Source: Variovorax sp. J22P240
GTDB taxonomy: Bacteria; Pseudomonadota; Gammaproteobacteria; Burkholderiales; Burkholderiaceae_C
Assembly: GCF_030316855.1 (NCBI RefSeq)
Contig: NZ_JASZYR010000008.1
Location: 62,001 to 126,000 of the forward strand
Reading direction: 5' to 3'
DNA: 64,000 bases
Shown: in pieces, positions 34,794-43,722 of the stretch
Layout: every line of letters starts with the position of its first letter
Position numbering within the stretch: position 1 is the stretch's first letter
Program-made: the position numbers and the translations under genes
The notes under the pieces: model-generated
What the model saw: only the letters and a program-made list of their open reading frames with translations
The model's database searches: none
What the model was told of the DNA's origin: nothing

Positions 34794-35851
34794 AGGGCGG
34801 CAGGCACGATGGAAACGCCGTGACTGGTGAGAGAAAGGTGGGTCTCCGCACCGGCTGCCAAAGGGTGGGCGAGATCTGTCGACACCACGAACACCGAACC
34901 GAGTGCGGTGTCGAAAGCGTACTCGTAAAAGTTGCCCAGGAAAGCCGCTTTGCGCAGGATCGCCGGCAGGCCGACCGCCGCGCCGATGTACCACGCCTCC
35001 GGCCGCACCGCGACCTTGACGATGCCAGGCGCGATCGGGTAGCCGGGCGTCAGCATCAGCGGCCCCATCTGCACCCGTCCATCGGGCTGGGCCAGCGCGG
35101 GAAACACCATCGCCTCGCCCATGAAGCCGGCTACGAATTCGCTTTCGGGATGGCCGTAGAGTTGCTCGGGCGTTCCGCGCTGTGCGATGACGCCATGGTC
35201 CATCACGATGATCTCGTCGCTGACCGCGAGCGCTTCGCTCTGGTCGTGCGTGACGTAGGCGACGGTGAGGTGAAGCCGCCGTTGCAGATTGCGGATCTCC
35301 TCGCGCATCTCGCGGCGCAGCCGTGCATCGAGGTTGGAGAGCGGTTCGTCGAACAGCAGCACGGCGGGCTCCAGCACCAGCGCGCGGGCGAGCGCCACGC
35401 GCTGCTGCTGTCCGCCGGACAGCTCGCTCGGCAGGCGCTCGTCGAAGCCGACCAGGCCCACGCCCTTGAGCGCGTCCCGCGCGCGCGCCGTCGCCTCGTT
35501 CTTGCGCACACCGCTCATTCGCAGCCCGTAGCTCACGTTCTCGATCACGTTCATGTGCGGGAACAGCGCATAGCTCTGGAACATCATGCTCACGTTGCGC
35601 TCGGCCGGCCCCAGCGTCGTGACGTCGCGGCCACCCATGAGGATCGAGCCGGAGGTCGGCGACTCGAGTCCGGCAATCATTCGCAGGATGGTCGTCTTGC
35701 CGCAGCCCGAGGGACCGAGGATGGTGGTCAGGGTGCCCGCCGGCACCTCGAAGCTGACGCCCTTTACCGCCAGGGGCGTGCGCGCGTCGTTGCCGTAGCG
35801 CTTGGTGATGTCGCGAAGTTCGATGCCGTTGCTCATGAATTTTTCCGTCAT
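34790..35851 (-). CDS. ABC transporter ATP-binding protein (iron/2-aminoethylphosphonate/spermidine-putrescine type)
   Basis: 353 residues from ATG 35851, whose first base is the last base of the permease stop (TGATG); ATG 35836 is an alternative. Walker A GPSGCGKTT, Q-loop MMFQSYALFP, signature LSGGQQQRVALARAL, Walker B VLLFDEPLSNLDARL and H-loop AYVTHDQSEA are intact. A C-terminal TOBE-like domain (about 250-350) is present, as in PotA/FbpC/PhnT-type importers. It drives the fused permease encoded upstream. It is coupled at its 3' end to a HAD hydrolase. Confidence 0.92.
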   Translation of the reverse strand: MTEKFMSNGIELRDITKRYGNDARTPLAVKGVSFEVPAGTLTTILGPSGCGKTTILRMIAGLESPTSGSILMGGRDVTTLGPAERNVSMMFQSYALFPHMNVIENVSYGLRMSGVRKNEATARARDALKGVGLVGFDERLPSELSGGQQQRVALARALVLEPAVLLFDEPLSNLDARLRREMREEIRNLQRRLHLTVAYVTHDQSEALAVSDEIIVMDHGVIAQRGTPEQLYGHPESEFVAGFMGEAMVFPALAQPDGRVQMGPLMLTPGYPIAPGIVKVAVRPEAWYIGAAVGLPAILRKAAFLGNFYEYAFDTALGSVFVVSTDLAHPLAAGAETHLSLTSHGVSIVPAAL

Positions 35852-38082
35852 CAATGCACCGGGGCCGCAATGGCCGGAATGCCGACCTTGCGCCGTCCCA
35901 GCTTGCGCTCGCCGACGACGAGTTGCACGAGCGCAATCGCGATCGACATCAGGATCATCAGCACCGTGCAGTATGCGAGCGCCAGGCCATAGTCTCCGTT
36001 GCCGACGCGCCCGATGATGTAGGTCGTCGCCAGCTCGTTCTCGGCCGTGACCAGGAAGATCACCGCGCTCACCGTCGTCATGGCGCGCACGAAACTGTAG
36101 ACCAGCGCCGCCACCAGGGCCGGCTTGAGCAGCGGCAGCACCACCTTGAAGAGCGTCTGCGACGTCGATGCGCGCAGCATCAGCGATGCCTCGTCGAGCG
36201 AACGGTCGAGTTGCTTGAATGCCGCCGTCCCCGCTCGCACGCCCACCGGCAGGTTCCGGAAGATGAAGCACAGCACGATGATCAGGCCCGTGCCCGTGAG
36301 TTCGAGGGGCGGCACGTTGAACGCCAGGATGTAGCTGACGCCGAGCACCGTGCCGGGAATCGCGAAGGCCAGGAGCGCCGCGAACTCGAACGCGCCCTGC
36401 CCCTTGAACTCATTGCGCGCCAGCAGCCAGGCGATCAGCAGGCCGAAGCTCGCCGTCAGCGGCGCCGAGATGCCCGCGAGCTTGACGGTCGTGATCAGCG
36501 AATTCCACGCCGTGCCCGCCCACACCAGGCCGAACTGTCCCCATTCCAGCGCGAAGGCATTCTTGAAATGGTTGAGCGTGAAGGTGTAGTCGCGCCCCCA
36601 GGTCTGAACGAAACCACCCGCGAAGGCGAAAAGATAGACGACCACGGTGAATGCGATCCACGGCAGCGCAATGCAGTAGGTGGTGCGGCGCACGCCGTCG
36701 GGCAAGGCCATCGGGATGCCGGCATCGCCCTTTCCTGTCACCGTCGTGTAGCTCTGCTTGCCGAGCACCCAGCGTTGGATCGCGAACACGCCGAGCGCAA
36801 AGATCGTCAGCACCCAGGCCAGCGATGCGGCGCGACCCTGGTCGTACTGTGCACCGACGATCGCAAAGAAGATGTCCGTCGACAGCACCGAGAACTGGCC
36901 GCCCACGACGATCGGGTTGCCGAAGTCCGCAATGCTTTCGATGAAGCCGACGAGGAACGCGTTCGCGAGTCCAGGCTTGAGCAAAGGCAGCGTGATGGTG
37001 AAGAAGGTACGGCGACGGTCGGCGCGAAGCATCTGCGCGGCCTCTTCCAGGCTCGGCGACACGCCCTGCACCACGCCCCGCATGATCATGAAGGCGATCG
37101 GCGTGAAGGCGAACAATTGCGCGACGAGCACGCCCGGCATGCCGTAGAACCAGCGCGTGGGTTCGATGCCGAAGCTGCTTTCGAGGAACTGGTTGACCAC
37201 GCCGGCGCGGCCGAACAGCAGGATCAGGCCAAGACCGACGACAAAGGGCGGCGTGATGATGGGCAGCAGTGCGAGCACGCGCAGCGGTCCCTGCCAGCGC
37301 CTGCTCCCGCGCTCGGCCATCAGCGCCATCAGCGTGCCGAGGAAGGTGGTGCCCACGGCGGTGAGCAGCGCCAGCGCCAGCGTGTTCCAGGCCACGCCAC
37401 AACGCACACCGCCCGCGAGACACCCCAACCCCCAGATCCGCTCCGTGCCGAGGCGTGCAACAAAGGCGGCCAGCGACCATCCCCCGTCCTCATCGATGAA
37501 GGCGCCCGCGAGCGCCTTGCTCACGGGGTAGGCGATGAACAAGGCCATCAGCACGCCGCATGCGATCACTGCGCCGGAAACGAACAGGTCGCCTTTGTAG
37601 AAACCCAGTCGCGCCAACCCGAAGGCCGCAAGCAGCACCAGCGACACGACGGCGACGGCGCCGCCCGCGCCGATACCGAACTGATTCAGCGACAGTTCAC
37701 CGAGGTGGCCGTTGAGAAAGGCAAAACTCCAGCCGCGCGCGCCGATGAGGAAGCCGCCGAGCGCCAGCCCCACGCTGCCCACCGCGCCGCCGACAAGCAG
37801 CAACCGGCCTTGTGCAAGGCCAGCGCGCAGCAAGCCGCCGAGGGCGCATATCGCCAGTCCGATCAGCCCGATGTAGAGCCAGCTCCGCCCCTGCAGCTCC
37901 GCCTGCATCACGCCGTTCGCGCCTTCTCCTGCACTGACGACTTGCGGAAGCGCCTCGTACCAGGAGGTGTCCTGAATCGCATACCAGGGCAGCGCGACAT
38001 AGCCGATCACGCCGGTCGCGATGCATATCCAGATGGGTGTGTTGGCGCTGCGGCGCCCAGCGAGTGCGGAGGACACAGGCAC
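35851..38082 (-). CDS. ABC transporter permease, fused tandem binding-protein-dependent type (FbpB/PhnU-V-like)
   Basis: 743 residues with two complete BPD-transport modules in one chain. The first ends with an EAA loop around SPSLEEAAQMLRADRRRTFFTITLPLLKPGL (about residues 340-370), the second around DRSLDEASLMLRASTSQTLFKVVLPLLKPALV (about 630-660). About 150 additional N-terminal residues carry extra membrane segments. Fused double permeases are typical of ferric iron and 2-aminoethylphosphonate importers. It starts one base before the binding-protein gene ends and is coupled to the ATPase by a TGATG overlap. Confidence 0.92.
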   Translation of the reverse strand: MPVSSALAGRRSANTPIWICIATGVIGYVALPWYAIQDTSWYEALPQVVSAGEGANGVMQAELQGRSWLYIGLIGLAICALGGLLRAGLAQGRLLLVGGAVGSVGLALGGFLIGARGWSFAFLNGHLGELSLNQFGIGAGGAVAVVSLVLLAAFGLARLGFYKGDLFVSGAVIACGVLMALFIAYPVSKALAGAFIDEDGGWSLAAFVARLGTERIWGLGCLAGGVRCGVAWNTLALALLTAVGTTFLGTLMALMAERGSRRWQGPLRVLALLPIITPPFVVGLGLILLFGRAGVVNQFLESSFGIEPTRWFYGMPGVLVAQLFAFTPIAFMIMRGVVQGVSPSLEEAAQMLRADRRRTFFTITLPLLKPGLANAFLVGFIESIADFGNPIVVGGQFSVLSTDIFFAIVGAQYDQGRAASLAWVLTIFALGVFAIQRWVLGKQSYTTVTGKGDAGIPMALPDGVRRTTYCIALPWIAFTVVVYLFAFAGGFVQTWGRDYTFTLNHFKNAFALEWGQFGLVWAGTAWNSLITTVKLAGISAPLTASFGLLIAWLLARNEFKGQGAFEFAALLAFAIPGTVLGVSYILAFNVPPLELTGTGLIIVLCFIFRNLPVGVRAGTAAFKQLDRSLDEASLMLRASTSQTLFKVVLPLLKPALVAALVYSFVRAMTTVSAVIFLVTAENELATTYIIGRVGNGDYGLALAYCTVLMILMSIAIALVQLVVGERKLGRRKVGIPAIAAPVH

Positions 38083-38083
38083 G

Positions 38084-39103
38084 CTAGCGTGGGAGCGAGT
38101 TGACGTCCTTCTCCCAGCGCGCGATCAGGCGCCGGCGCTCGGCGCTCGCGCCGTACTTCGCGTAGTCGTAATCGATCATCTTGATCTTCTTGAAGTCCGG
38201 CACGTTAGGGTCCACAGCCGTCGCCTTGTTCGAAGGCAACTGGTATTGCTTTGCCGCGGCGCCGAAGGTCTGCGCCTGCGGCGTGAGCGCCCATTCGTAG
38301 AACTTCTTCGCCTGCTCGAGGTTGCGCGCACCCTTCACGATGCTCATGGAGCCGATCTCGGCGCCCGTGCCCTCCGAAGGCGTGGTGGTCTCCACCGGGA
38401 AGCCTTGCATCTTTTCCTGCGGGGCGTCGTGCACGAAGCTGATCGACACCGCGGTCTCGCCACGCGCGACCGCCTTGATCGGTCCGGTGCCGGAGCGCGT
38501 GTACTGGCCGACGTTGCGGTGCAGGCCCTTGAGATACTCGAAGGCCTTGTCTTCACCCATCAGTTGGACGAGCGTCGCGATCATCGTGTAGGCGGTGCCG
38601 CTCGACGCCGGATTCGCCACCTGGATGTCGCCCTTGTATTCGGGCTTCAGCAGATCGGCCCAGCTACGCGGCACGGGCAGCTTCTTTTTCTGCACCAGTT
38701 CCGTGTTGTAGGCGAAGCCCAATGGGCCCGAATAGATGCCGACCGTCTTGTAGCCGGACTGCTGCGCCTGCTGCTGGGCCCACGGATAGAGCTGCGACAA
38801 GGTCGGCGACTTGTATTCGAGCGTGAGGCCCGATTCGGCCGCCTGCAGATGCGGGTCGCCCGTGCCGCCGAACCAGACGTCGGTCTTGGGGTTGTCCTTC
38901 TCCGCAATCAGCTGCGCGAGCGCCTCGCCCGAGCCCTTGAGCGCCATGTTGAGCTTGACGCCCGTGGTCCGCGCGTACACGGTCGCGATCATGTTGCACC
39001 AGTCGGCCTGGACCGAACAGATGACGTTGACAGTCTGGGCCGAAGCGCCGGCAGACATGCCGACCAACGCAGCCATCACCGTCATGCTGAAAATCTTCTT
39101 CAT
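38084..39103 (-). CDS. ABC transporter substrate-binding protein (iron / 2-aminoethylphosphonate family)
   Basis: 339 residues from ATG 39103, behind GAGAGG. Signal peptide KKIFSMTVMAALVGMSAGASAQ. The mature protein follows the SBP_bac_6/8 pattern: VNVICSVQADWCNMIATVY, SGEALAQLIAEKDNPKTDVWFGGTGDPHL, GFAYNTELV, PRSWADLLKPEYKGDIQVANPASSGTAY, and MIDYDYAKYGASAERRRLIARWE. Fe(III)-binding members use a pair of adjacent tyrosines; here the C-terminal DYDYAKY is in a different context, so a phosphonate or other organic ligand is as likely as iron. It is the first gene of the importer operon and diverges from zwf. Confidence 0.9.
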   Translation of the reverse strand: MKKIFSMTVMAALVGMSAGASAQTVNVICSVQADWCNMIATVYARTTGVKLNMALKGSGEALAQLIAEKDNPKTDVWFGGTGDPHLQAAESGLTLEYKSPTLSQLYPWAQQQAQQSGYKTVGIYSGPLGFAYNTELVQKKKLPVPRSWADLLKPEYKGDIQVANPASSGTAYTMIATLVQLMGEDKAFEYLKGLHRNVGQYTRSGTGPIKAVARGETAVSISFVHDAPQEKMQGFPVETTTPSEGTGAEIGSMSIVKGARNLEQAKKFYEWALTPQAQTFGAAAKQYQLPSNKATAVDPNVPDFKKIKMIDYDYAKYGASAERRRLIARWEKDVNSLPR

Positions 39104-39237
39104 CCAGGACCTCTCCAGAACAATGGGTCCTCCCTGTTGCATTTCAGCTTAGCCCGGAGGTGCCGCTCTACAGATCGGTACAAGTACCATTCGAGGCAAG
39201 CTTCATGCTCGCCCCACACAACCCTACGGATGTATCC

Positions 39238-40707
39238 ATGAGTTTCGACCTCGTCCTCTTTGGCGGTACCGGTGATCTCGCATGGCGAAAGCTGATGCCT
39301 GCTCTGTTTCAGGCGTTCCGGCATGGCAGCCTGCCCGAAGACGGCCGCATCATCGGCGTGGCGCGCGATGATCTTTCCGACGACGCCTACCGCGAACTGA
39401 TCCAGTCGCGCTTCGAGGCGGTCGAGGGCGCCAAGCGGCCGACGCCGGAGGAGTTCAAGAAGTTCGCGTCCCTGCTCTATTTCCTGCGCATGGACCTGTC
39501 GCAGCCCGCCGACTATGAAAAGCTGGCCCGGGTGCTGAAGGCGCGCAATGCCGGCACCGTGGTGATGTACCTGGCCACGGCGCCGGCGCTCTTCACGCAA
39601 GTGGTCGAGCAGATCGCCGCGGCCGGCCTCAATGGGCCGCAGACGCGTGTCGTGCTCGAAAAGCCGCTGGGCCACGACCTGGCCTCGAACCGTGCGATCA
39701 ACAAGGCCGTGTGCCAGGTTCTCGCGGAGCATCAGGTGTTCCGCATCGACCATTACCTTGGCAAGCCATCGGTGCAGAACCTGTTCGCGATGCGCTTCGG
39801 CAATGCGCTCTTCGAGCCGATCTGGCGCCGCGAGCACATCGCGAACATCCAGATCACGATCGCCGAAGACCTGGGCGTGGAGAAGCGCGGGAGCTTCTAC
39901 GACCAGACGGGCGCGCTGCGGGACATGGTGCAGAACCATGCATTGCAGCTCGTCTGCGCCATCGGCATGGAGCCGCCGATCAACGCACATGCCGATGCAA
40001 TTCGAGACGAGAAGCTCAAGGTGCTGCGCGCCCTCAAGCCGTGGACGGCGGAGTCGATCGGCCTGCATGCGATTCGCGGCCAATACGCCGCGGGCACGGC
40101 CTACGGCGAACGCGTGCAAGGCTATCGCGACGAACCGGGCGTGGACCCCGAAAGCCGCACCGAGACCTTCGTGGCGCTGCGCACCGAAATCGCCAACTGG
40201 CGATGGGCCGGCGTCCCGCTCTACATCCGCACGGGCAAGCGGCTGGCGTCGCGCGATGCGCGCATCGAAGTCAACTTCAAGCCGACGCCTCACGCCATCT
40301 TCCGTGCGCCGGCCAGTGCGGTGAACAAGCTCGTGATCAACCTCCAGCCCAAGGACGGTCTGGAACTGCACATGCTCGCGCAGGCGCAGGACAACCGCCA
40401 GCGCAACGGCAACCGCCGCGCCGGTCCGCAACTGGCGCCCGTGCAGCTCGACCTCGATTTCGACAAACGCTTCGGCTCCGAGCGCGTGGGCGCCTACGAA
40501 CGCCTGTTGCTCGATGTGATCGATGGTCGACTGAATCTGTTCGTGCGCAGCGACGAGCAGGAAGAGGCATGGCGCTGGGTCGAGCCGCTGATCGACAGCT
40601 GGGCCTCCGAGGGCGTACCGCGGCCCTATGCAGCAGGCACATGGGGGCCGAGTGCTTCCAGCGCGATGATCGCCCGCGACGGCTACGCCTGGGGCGAGGA
40701 ACAGTAG
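39238..40707 (+). CDS. zwf: Glucose-6-phosphate 1-dehydrogenase
   Basis: 489 residues from ATG 39238, giving the normal start SFDLVLFGGTGDLAWRKLMPAL with the NADP-binding GGTGDLA fingerprint. In-frame ATGs at 39205 and 39160 add unconserved residues. The active-site segment is RIDHYLGKPSVQNLF (His and Lys present; Pro where many family members have Glu), followed by WRREHIANIQITIAEDLGVE and PLYIRTGKRL. It oxidises glucose-6-phosphate to 6-phosphogluconolactone, feeding the pentose phosphate and Entner-Doudoroff routes. The 134-base region before it carries a GGTAC-AA-GTACC repeat (39177-39188) of unknown meaning. Confidence 0.96.
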   Translation: MSFDLVLFGGTGDLAWRKLMPALFQAFRHGSLPEDGRIIGVARDDLSDDAYRELIQSRFEAVEGAKRPTPEEFKKFASLLYFLRMDLSQPADYEKLARVLKARNAGTVVMYLATAPALFTQVVEQIAAAGLNGPQTRVVLEKPLGHDLASNRAINKAVCQVLAEHQVFRIDHYLGKPSVQNLFAMRFGNALFEPIWRREHIANIQITIAEDLGVEKRGSFYDQTGALRDMVQNHALQLVCAIGMEPPINAHADAIRDEKLKVLRALKPWTAESIGLHAIRGQYAAGTAYGERVQGYRDEPGVDPESRTETFVALRTEIANWRWAGVPLYIRTGKRLASRDARIEVNFKPTPHAIFRAPASAVNKLVINLQPKDGLELHMLAQAQDNRQRNGNRRAGPQLAPVQLDLDFDKRFGSERVGAYERLLLDVIDGRLNLFVRSDEQEEAWRWVEPLIDSWASEGVPRPYAAGTWGPSASSAMIARDGYAWGEEQ

Positions 40708-40715
40708 GCCCGAAG

Positions 40716-41708
40716 CTAGGCCCTGCCTTCTTCCACGGCGTGGCAGGCAACCTGCACCCCACGCAGCATTTGCAGCGGTGGGCGCTCCGCCTTGCAACGC
40801 TCGTTGGCGAGCGGGCAGCGCGGATGGAAGGTGCAGCCCGTCGGCGGGTCGAGCGGGTTCGGCACCTCGCCTTGCACCGGCGTGCGGCGCCGCCCGGTGT
40901 GCTTCATCTGCGGAATGGCATCGAGCAGCATGCGCGTATAGGGATGCTGCGGTGAGTCGAACAGCGTGTGCTTCTCGGCCACCTCGACCAGGCGCCCCAG
41001 GTACATCACGCCGACCTCATCCGCGACATGGCGCACCACCGCGAGGTTGTGCGAGATAAAGAGGTAGGTCAGCCCCTGCTCGCGCTGCAGGTCCTTCATG
41101 ATGTTGAGCACCTGCGCCTGCACGCTCACGTCGAGCGCAGATGTGGGCTCGTCGCACACGAGGAACTCCGGCTGCGTCGCCAGGGCTCGCGCGATGGAAA
41201 TACGCTGGCGCTGCCCGCCGGAGAACTGATGCGGGTACTTCACCATGTCCAGTGGACTCAGGCCGACCGACTTCAGCAGGTCGCCGACGCGCGCCTTGAG
41301 TTCGGGTCCCTTGGCGAAGATGCCATGCTCACGCAGCGGCTCGCCGACGATGTCCTCGACGATCCATCGCGGGTTGAGGCTCGCATAGGGGTCCTGGAAG
41401 ATCATCTGGATGCGACGGCGCAGCGTGCGCCCCTCGGCCGTCTTGAAGGCCGCGTGCGCATCCTGTCCATCGAACTGCATGCCGCCCCGCGTGGGGTCGT
41501 ACAGCCCCACCAGCAGGCGCGCCACGGTGCTCTTGCCGCATCCGGATTCACCTACCAGCGCGAGCGTCTTGCCGCGTTCGATCGAGAAGCTCACGCCATC
41601 GACGGCCTTGAGCAACACGCGCGGCTTGCGCTCCAGTACGCGGTTGAGCCAGGGAGGCGAAACGTCGAAGCTCTTGGCGAGATCGTGTGCCTGCACCAGT
41701 GGCGTCAT
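40716..41708 (-). CDS. Dipeptide/oligopeptide ABC transporter ATP-binding protein (DppF/OppF-like)
   Basis: 330 residues from ATG 41708, which overlaps the stop of the upstream ATPase by four bases. Walker A GESGCGKST, Q-loop MIFQDPYASLNPR, signature FSGGQRQRISIARAL, Walker B FLVCDEPTSALDVSVQ and FISHNLAVVRHV are complete. The C-terminal oligo_HPY region holds a Cys cluster (GCTFHPRCPLANERC and a later Cys) typical of Dpp/OppF iron-sulfur-type tails. It is the last gene of the peptide importer operon and converges on zwf with eight bases between stops. Confidence 0.95.
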   Translation of the reverse strand: MTPLVQAHDLAKSFDVSPPWLNRVLERKPRVLLKAVDGVSFSIERGKTLALVGESGCGKSTVARLLVGLYDPTRGGMQFDGQDAHAAFKTAEGRTLRRRIQMIFQDPYASLNPRWIVEDIVGEPLREHGIFAKGPELKARVGDLLKSVGLSPLDMVKYPHQFSGGQRQRISIARALATQPEFLVCDEPTSALDVSVQAQVLNIMKDLQREQGLTYLFISHNLAVVRHVADEVGVMYLGRLVEVAEKHTLFDSPQHPYTRMLLDAIPQMKHTGRRRTPVQGEVPNPLDPPTGCTFHPRCPLANERCKAERPPLQMLRGVQVACHAVEEGRA

Positions 41709-42697
41709 GCCGCGCCTCCGTAGTCCGGCGAGGCCGTGTGCGCTTCGTGCAGCCAGCACGCGGCCCGCGTGGCACCGGCATTGAGCAGGTCCGGACGTTC
41801 GACCAGGCAACGGTCGAAGACGCGCGGACAGCGCGGGTTGTAGGCGCATCCCTTTGGAATGGCATTGAGCCGCGGCATCGCGCCGTCGATCTGGTTGAGG
41901 CGTTCGCGGTCCATCGTCATGTCGGGGATGGAGGCCATCAGGCCCGAGGTGTAGGGATGGGCCGGCTGATGGATCACCTCATGCACTGGCCCGATCTCGA
42001 CCACGCGGCCGGCGTACATCACGGCCACGCGATCGCAGGTTTCGGCAATGACGCCCATGTCGTGGGTGATCAGCATCACGGCGGCGCCGCGCTCCTTGCA
42101 GATGCCCTTGAGCAACTGGATGATCTGCGCCTGGATCGACACGTCCAGCGCGGTGGTGGGCTCGTCGGCAACGATCAGCTTCGGTTCGGCCGCGAGCGCG
42201 AGCGCAATCACGACGCGCTGGCGCATGCCGCCCGAGAACTGGTGCGGAAAGTGATCGATGCGCTGCGCGGCCGCGGGAATGCCCGTGTCCTGCAACAGTC
42301 CGATGGCGCGCCGGCGTGCCTCCGCCTCGTTCACTGGGAGGTGCGTGCGGATGGTCTCGATCAGTTGCCGGCCGATCGTGTAGAGCGGGTTCAGTGAGGT
42401 CAGGGGGTCCTGGAAGATCGCGCCGATCTTGCGCCCACGGATGTGGCGCATGGCCTCGTGGTCGAGGTTGTCGATGCGCTGGCCTTCGAGCACGATCTGC
42501 CCGGCGGCCACGCGGCCGGGTGGCTCGAGCAGCCCGATGATGGCCGCGCCGGTGAGCGACTTGCCCGCGCCCGATTCACCCACCACACCGAGGATTTCGC
42601 CCGGCGCGATGTCGAAGGAGATGTCGTCCAGCGCGCGCAGCGTGCCGCGGCGATTCGGAAATTCGACGACCAGGTTCTGAACTTGCAGCAGGCTCAT
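41705..42697 (-). CDS. Dipeptide/oligopeptide ABC transporter ATP-binding protein (DppD/OppD-like)
   Basis: 330 residues. Walker A GESGAGKSL, Q-loop AIFQDPLTSLNPLYTI, signature FSGGMRQRVVIALAL, Walker B LIVADEPTTALDVSIQ and LITHDMGVIAE. The C-terminal oligo_HPY extension has the usual Cys set (GCAYNPRCPRVFDRC and a final Cys). It pairs with the following DppF-type ATPase to power the importer. An AAGGCGAA site precedes ATG 42697, 15 bases after the DppC-type permease stop. Confidence 0.95.
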   Translation of the reverse strand: MSLLQVQNLVVEFPNRRGTLRALDDISFDIAPGEILGVVGESGAGKSLTGAAIIGLLEPPGRVAAGQIVLEGQRIDNLDHEAMRHIRGRKIGAIFQDPLTSLNPLYTIGRQLIETIRTHLPVNEAEARRRAIGLLQDTGIPAAAQRIDHFPHQFSGGMRQRVVIALALAAEPKLIVADEPTTALDVSIQAQIIQLLKGICKERGAAVMLITHDMGVIAETCDRVAVMYAGRVVEIGPVHEVIHQPAHPYTSGLMASIPDMTMDRERLNQIDGAMPRLNAIPKGCAYNPRCPRVFDRCLVERPDLLNAGATRAACWLHEAHTASPDYGGAA

Positions 42698-42712
42698 GGG
42701 TTCGTTTCGCCT

Positions 42713-43624
42713 TCAGCGCAGTCGCGGGTTGAGCGCATCGCGCAGCCAGTCACCCAGCAGGTTCACGCTCAATGCGATCAGTACGAGCATCGCGCCAGGG
42801 AACACGGTGATCCACCATTCGCCGGAAAACAGGTATTCGTTGCCGACGCGGATCAGGGTGCCCAGCGAGGGTGAGGTCGGCGGCACACCGACACCGAGAA
42901 AAGACAGCGTGGCCTCGGTGATGATGGCGGTGGCGACCTGGATCGTTGCGAGCACCAGCACCGGGCCCATCACGTTCGGCAGAACGTGGCGCATCATGAT
43001 TCGCCACGGCGATACACCCGTCACGCGTGCGGCCTGCACGTACTCCCTGCTGCGTTCCACCAGGGTCGAACCGCGCACCGTGCGCGCATATTGCACCCAG
43101 CCGGTCAGCGATATCGAGATGATGAGCACGCCAAAGGCCACCGAGGTGGGCGCGTCCGGAAACAGCGCGCGGCCGACACCCGCCATCAGCAGGGCCACGA
43201 GGATCGGCGGAAACGACAGCATCACGTCGCACACGCGCATGAGGAAGGCATCGAGCCAGCCGCCCCAGAAGCCCGCGAGCAGTCCGAAGAACACGCCGAC
43301 GAAGACCGAGACCATGACCGACACCAGCCCCACGATCAGCGAGATGCGCGCACCGTAGATCACTGCCGAGAGGATGTCCCGGCCCTGGTCATCGGTGCCA
43401 AGCAAGTACTTGGTCGTGCCTTCGGTACTCCAGGCCGGCGGGATGCGAGCGTCGCCGAGTTCGAGCGTCGCGAGGTCGAAGGGGTTGTGCGGCGACACCC
43501 ATCCCGCGAACACGGCGCAGAACACGCAGACGAAAGCGATCGCGGCAGCTAGCATCGCGACCGGCGAGCTGCGAAAGCTGTGGCCGACATCGCTGTCGAG
43601 CCAGCGGGCTATGGTTTTTTTCAT
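42713..43624 (-). CDS. Dipeptide/oligopeptide ABC transporter permease (DppC/OppC-like)
   Basis: 303 residues with an N-terminal cytoplasmic and membrane segment (MLAAAIAFVCVFCAVFAGW) followed by the periplasmic stretch HNPFDLATLE, GTDDQGRDILSAVIYGAR typical of DppC, and a BPD-transport core with the EAA loop VQAARVTGVSPWRIMMRHVLPNVMGP (about 190-215). It forms the channel with the DppB-type permease encoded at 46589-47569. It starts 98 bases after the binding-protein stop; that gap holds a hairpin repeat. Confidence 0.95.
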   Translation of the reverse strand: MKKTIARWLDSDVGHSFRSSPVAMLAAAIAFVCVFCAVFAGWVSPHNPFDLATLELGDARIPPAWSTEGTTKYLLGTDDQGRDILSAVIYGARISLIVGLVSVMVSVFVGVFFGLLAGFWGGWLDAFLMRVCDVMLSFPPILVALLMAGVGRALFPDAPTSVAFGVLIISISLTGWVQYARTVRGSTLVERSREYVQAARVTGVSPWRIMMRHVLPNVMGPVLVLATIQVATAIITEATLSFLGVGVPPTSPSLGTLIRVGNEYLFSGEWWITVFPGAMLVLIALSVNLLGDWLRDALNPRLR

Positions 43625-43654
43625 CGAGAGGCGGAAGAAGATGCCGCGGTCAGG

Positions 43655-43714
43655 CCGGCGCCGCGCTGCCCCCTCGGGGGCAGCGACGACACGAGGTGCG
43701 GTAGCTTGGGAGGG
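43655..43714. repeat. Intergenic GC-rich hairpin repeat (copy A)
   Basis: Between the peptide-binding-protein gene and the DppC gene lies a perfect ten-base stem CGCTGCCCCC / GGGGGCAGCG (43664-43685) with a two-base loop, followed by ACACGAGGTG and GTAGCTTGGGAGG. The flank closely matches a second element at 62341-62424. It has the look of a dispersed intergenic repeat and might also modulate termination or mRNA decay inside the operon. Confidence 0.65.
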
Positions 43715-43722
43715 TCACGCGC

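Noticed and set aside
35854..38103. A 749-codon plus-strand frame over the fused permease
   Set aside because: Complementary-strand image of the permease, strongly hydrophilic and repetitive in composition.
39177..39188. GGTAC-AA-GTACC repeat before zwf as a HexR site
   Set aside because: It does not match the HexR operator pattern I know, and no regulator gene is adjacent.
40337..40762. Minus-strand frame of 141 codons at the zwf 3' end as a separate gene
   Set aside because: Arg/Pro/Ala-rich antisense shadow inside zwf without start signals.
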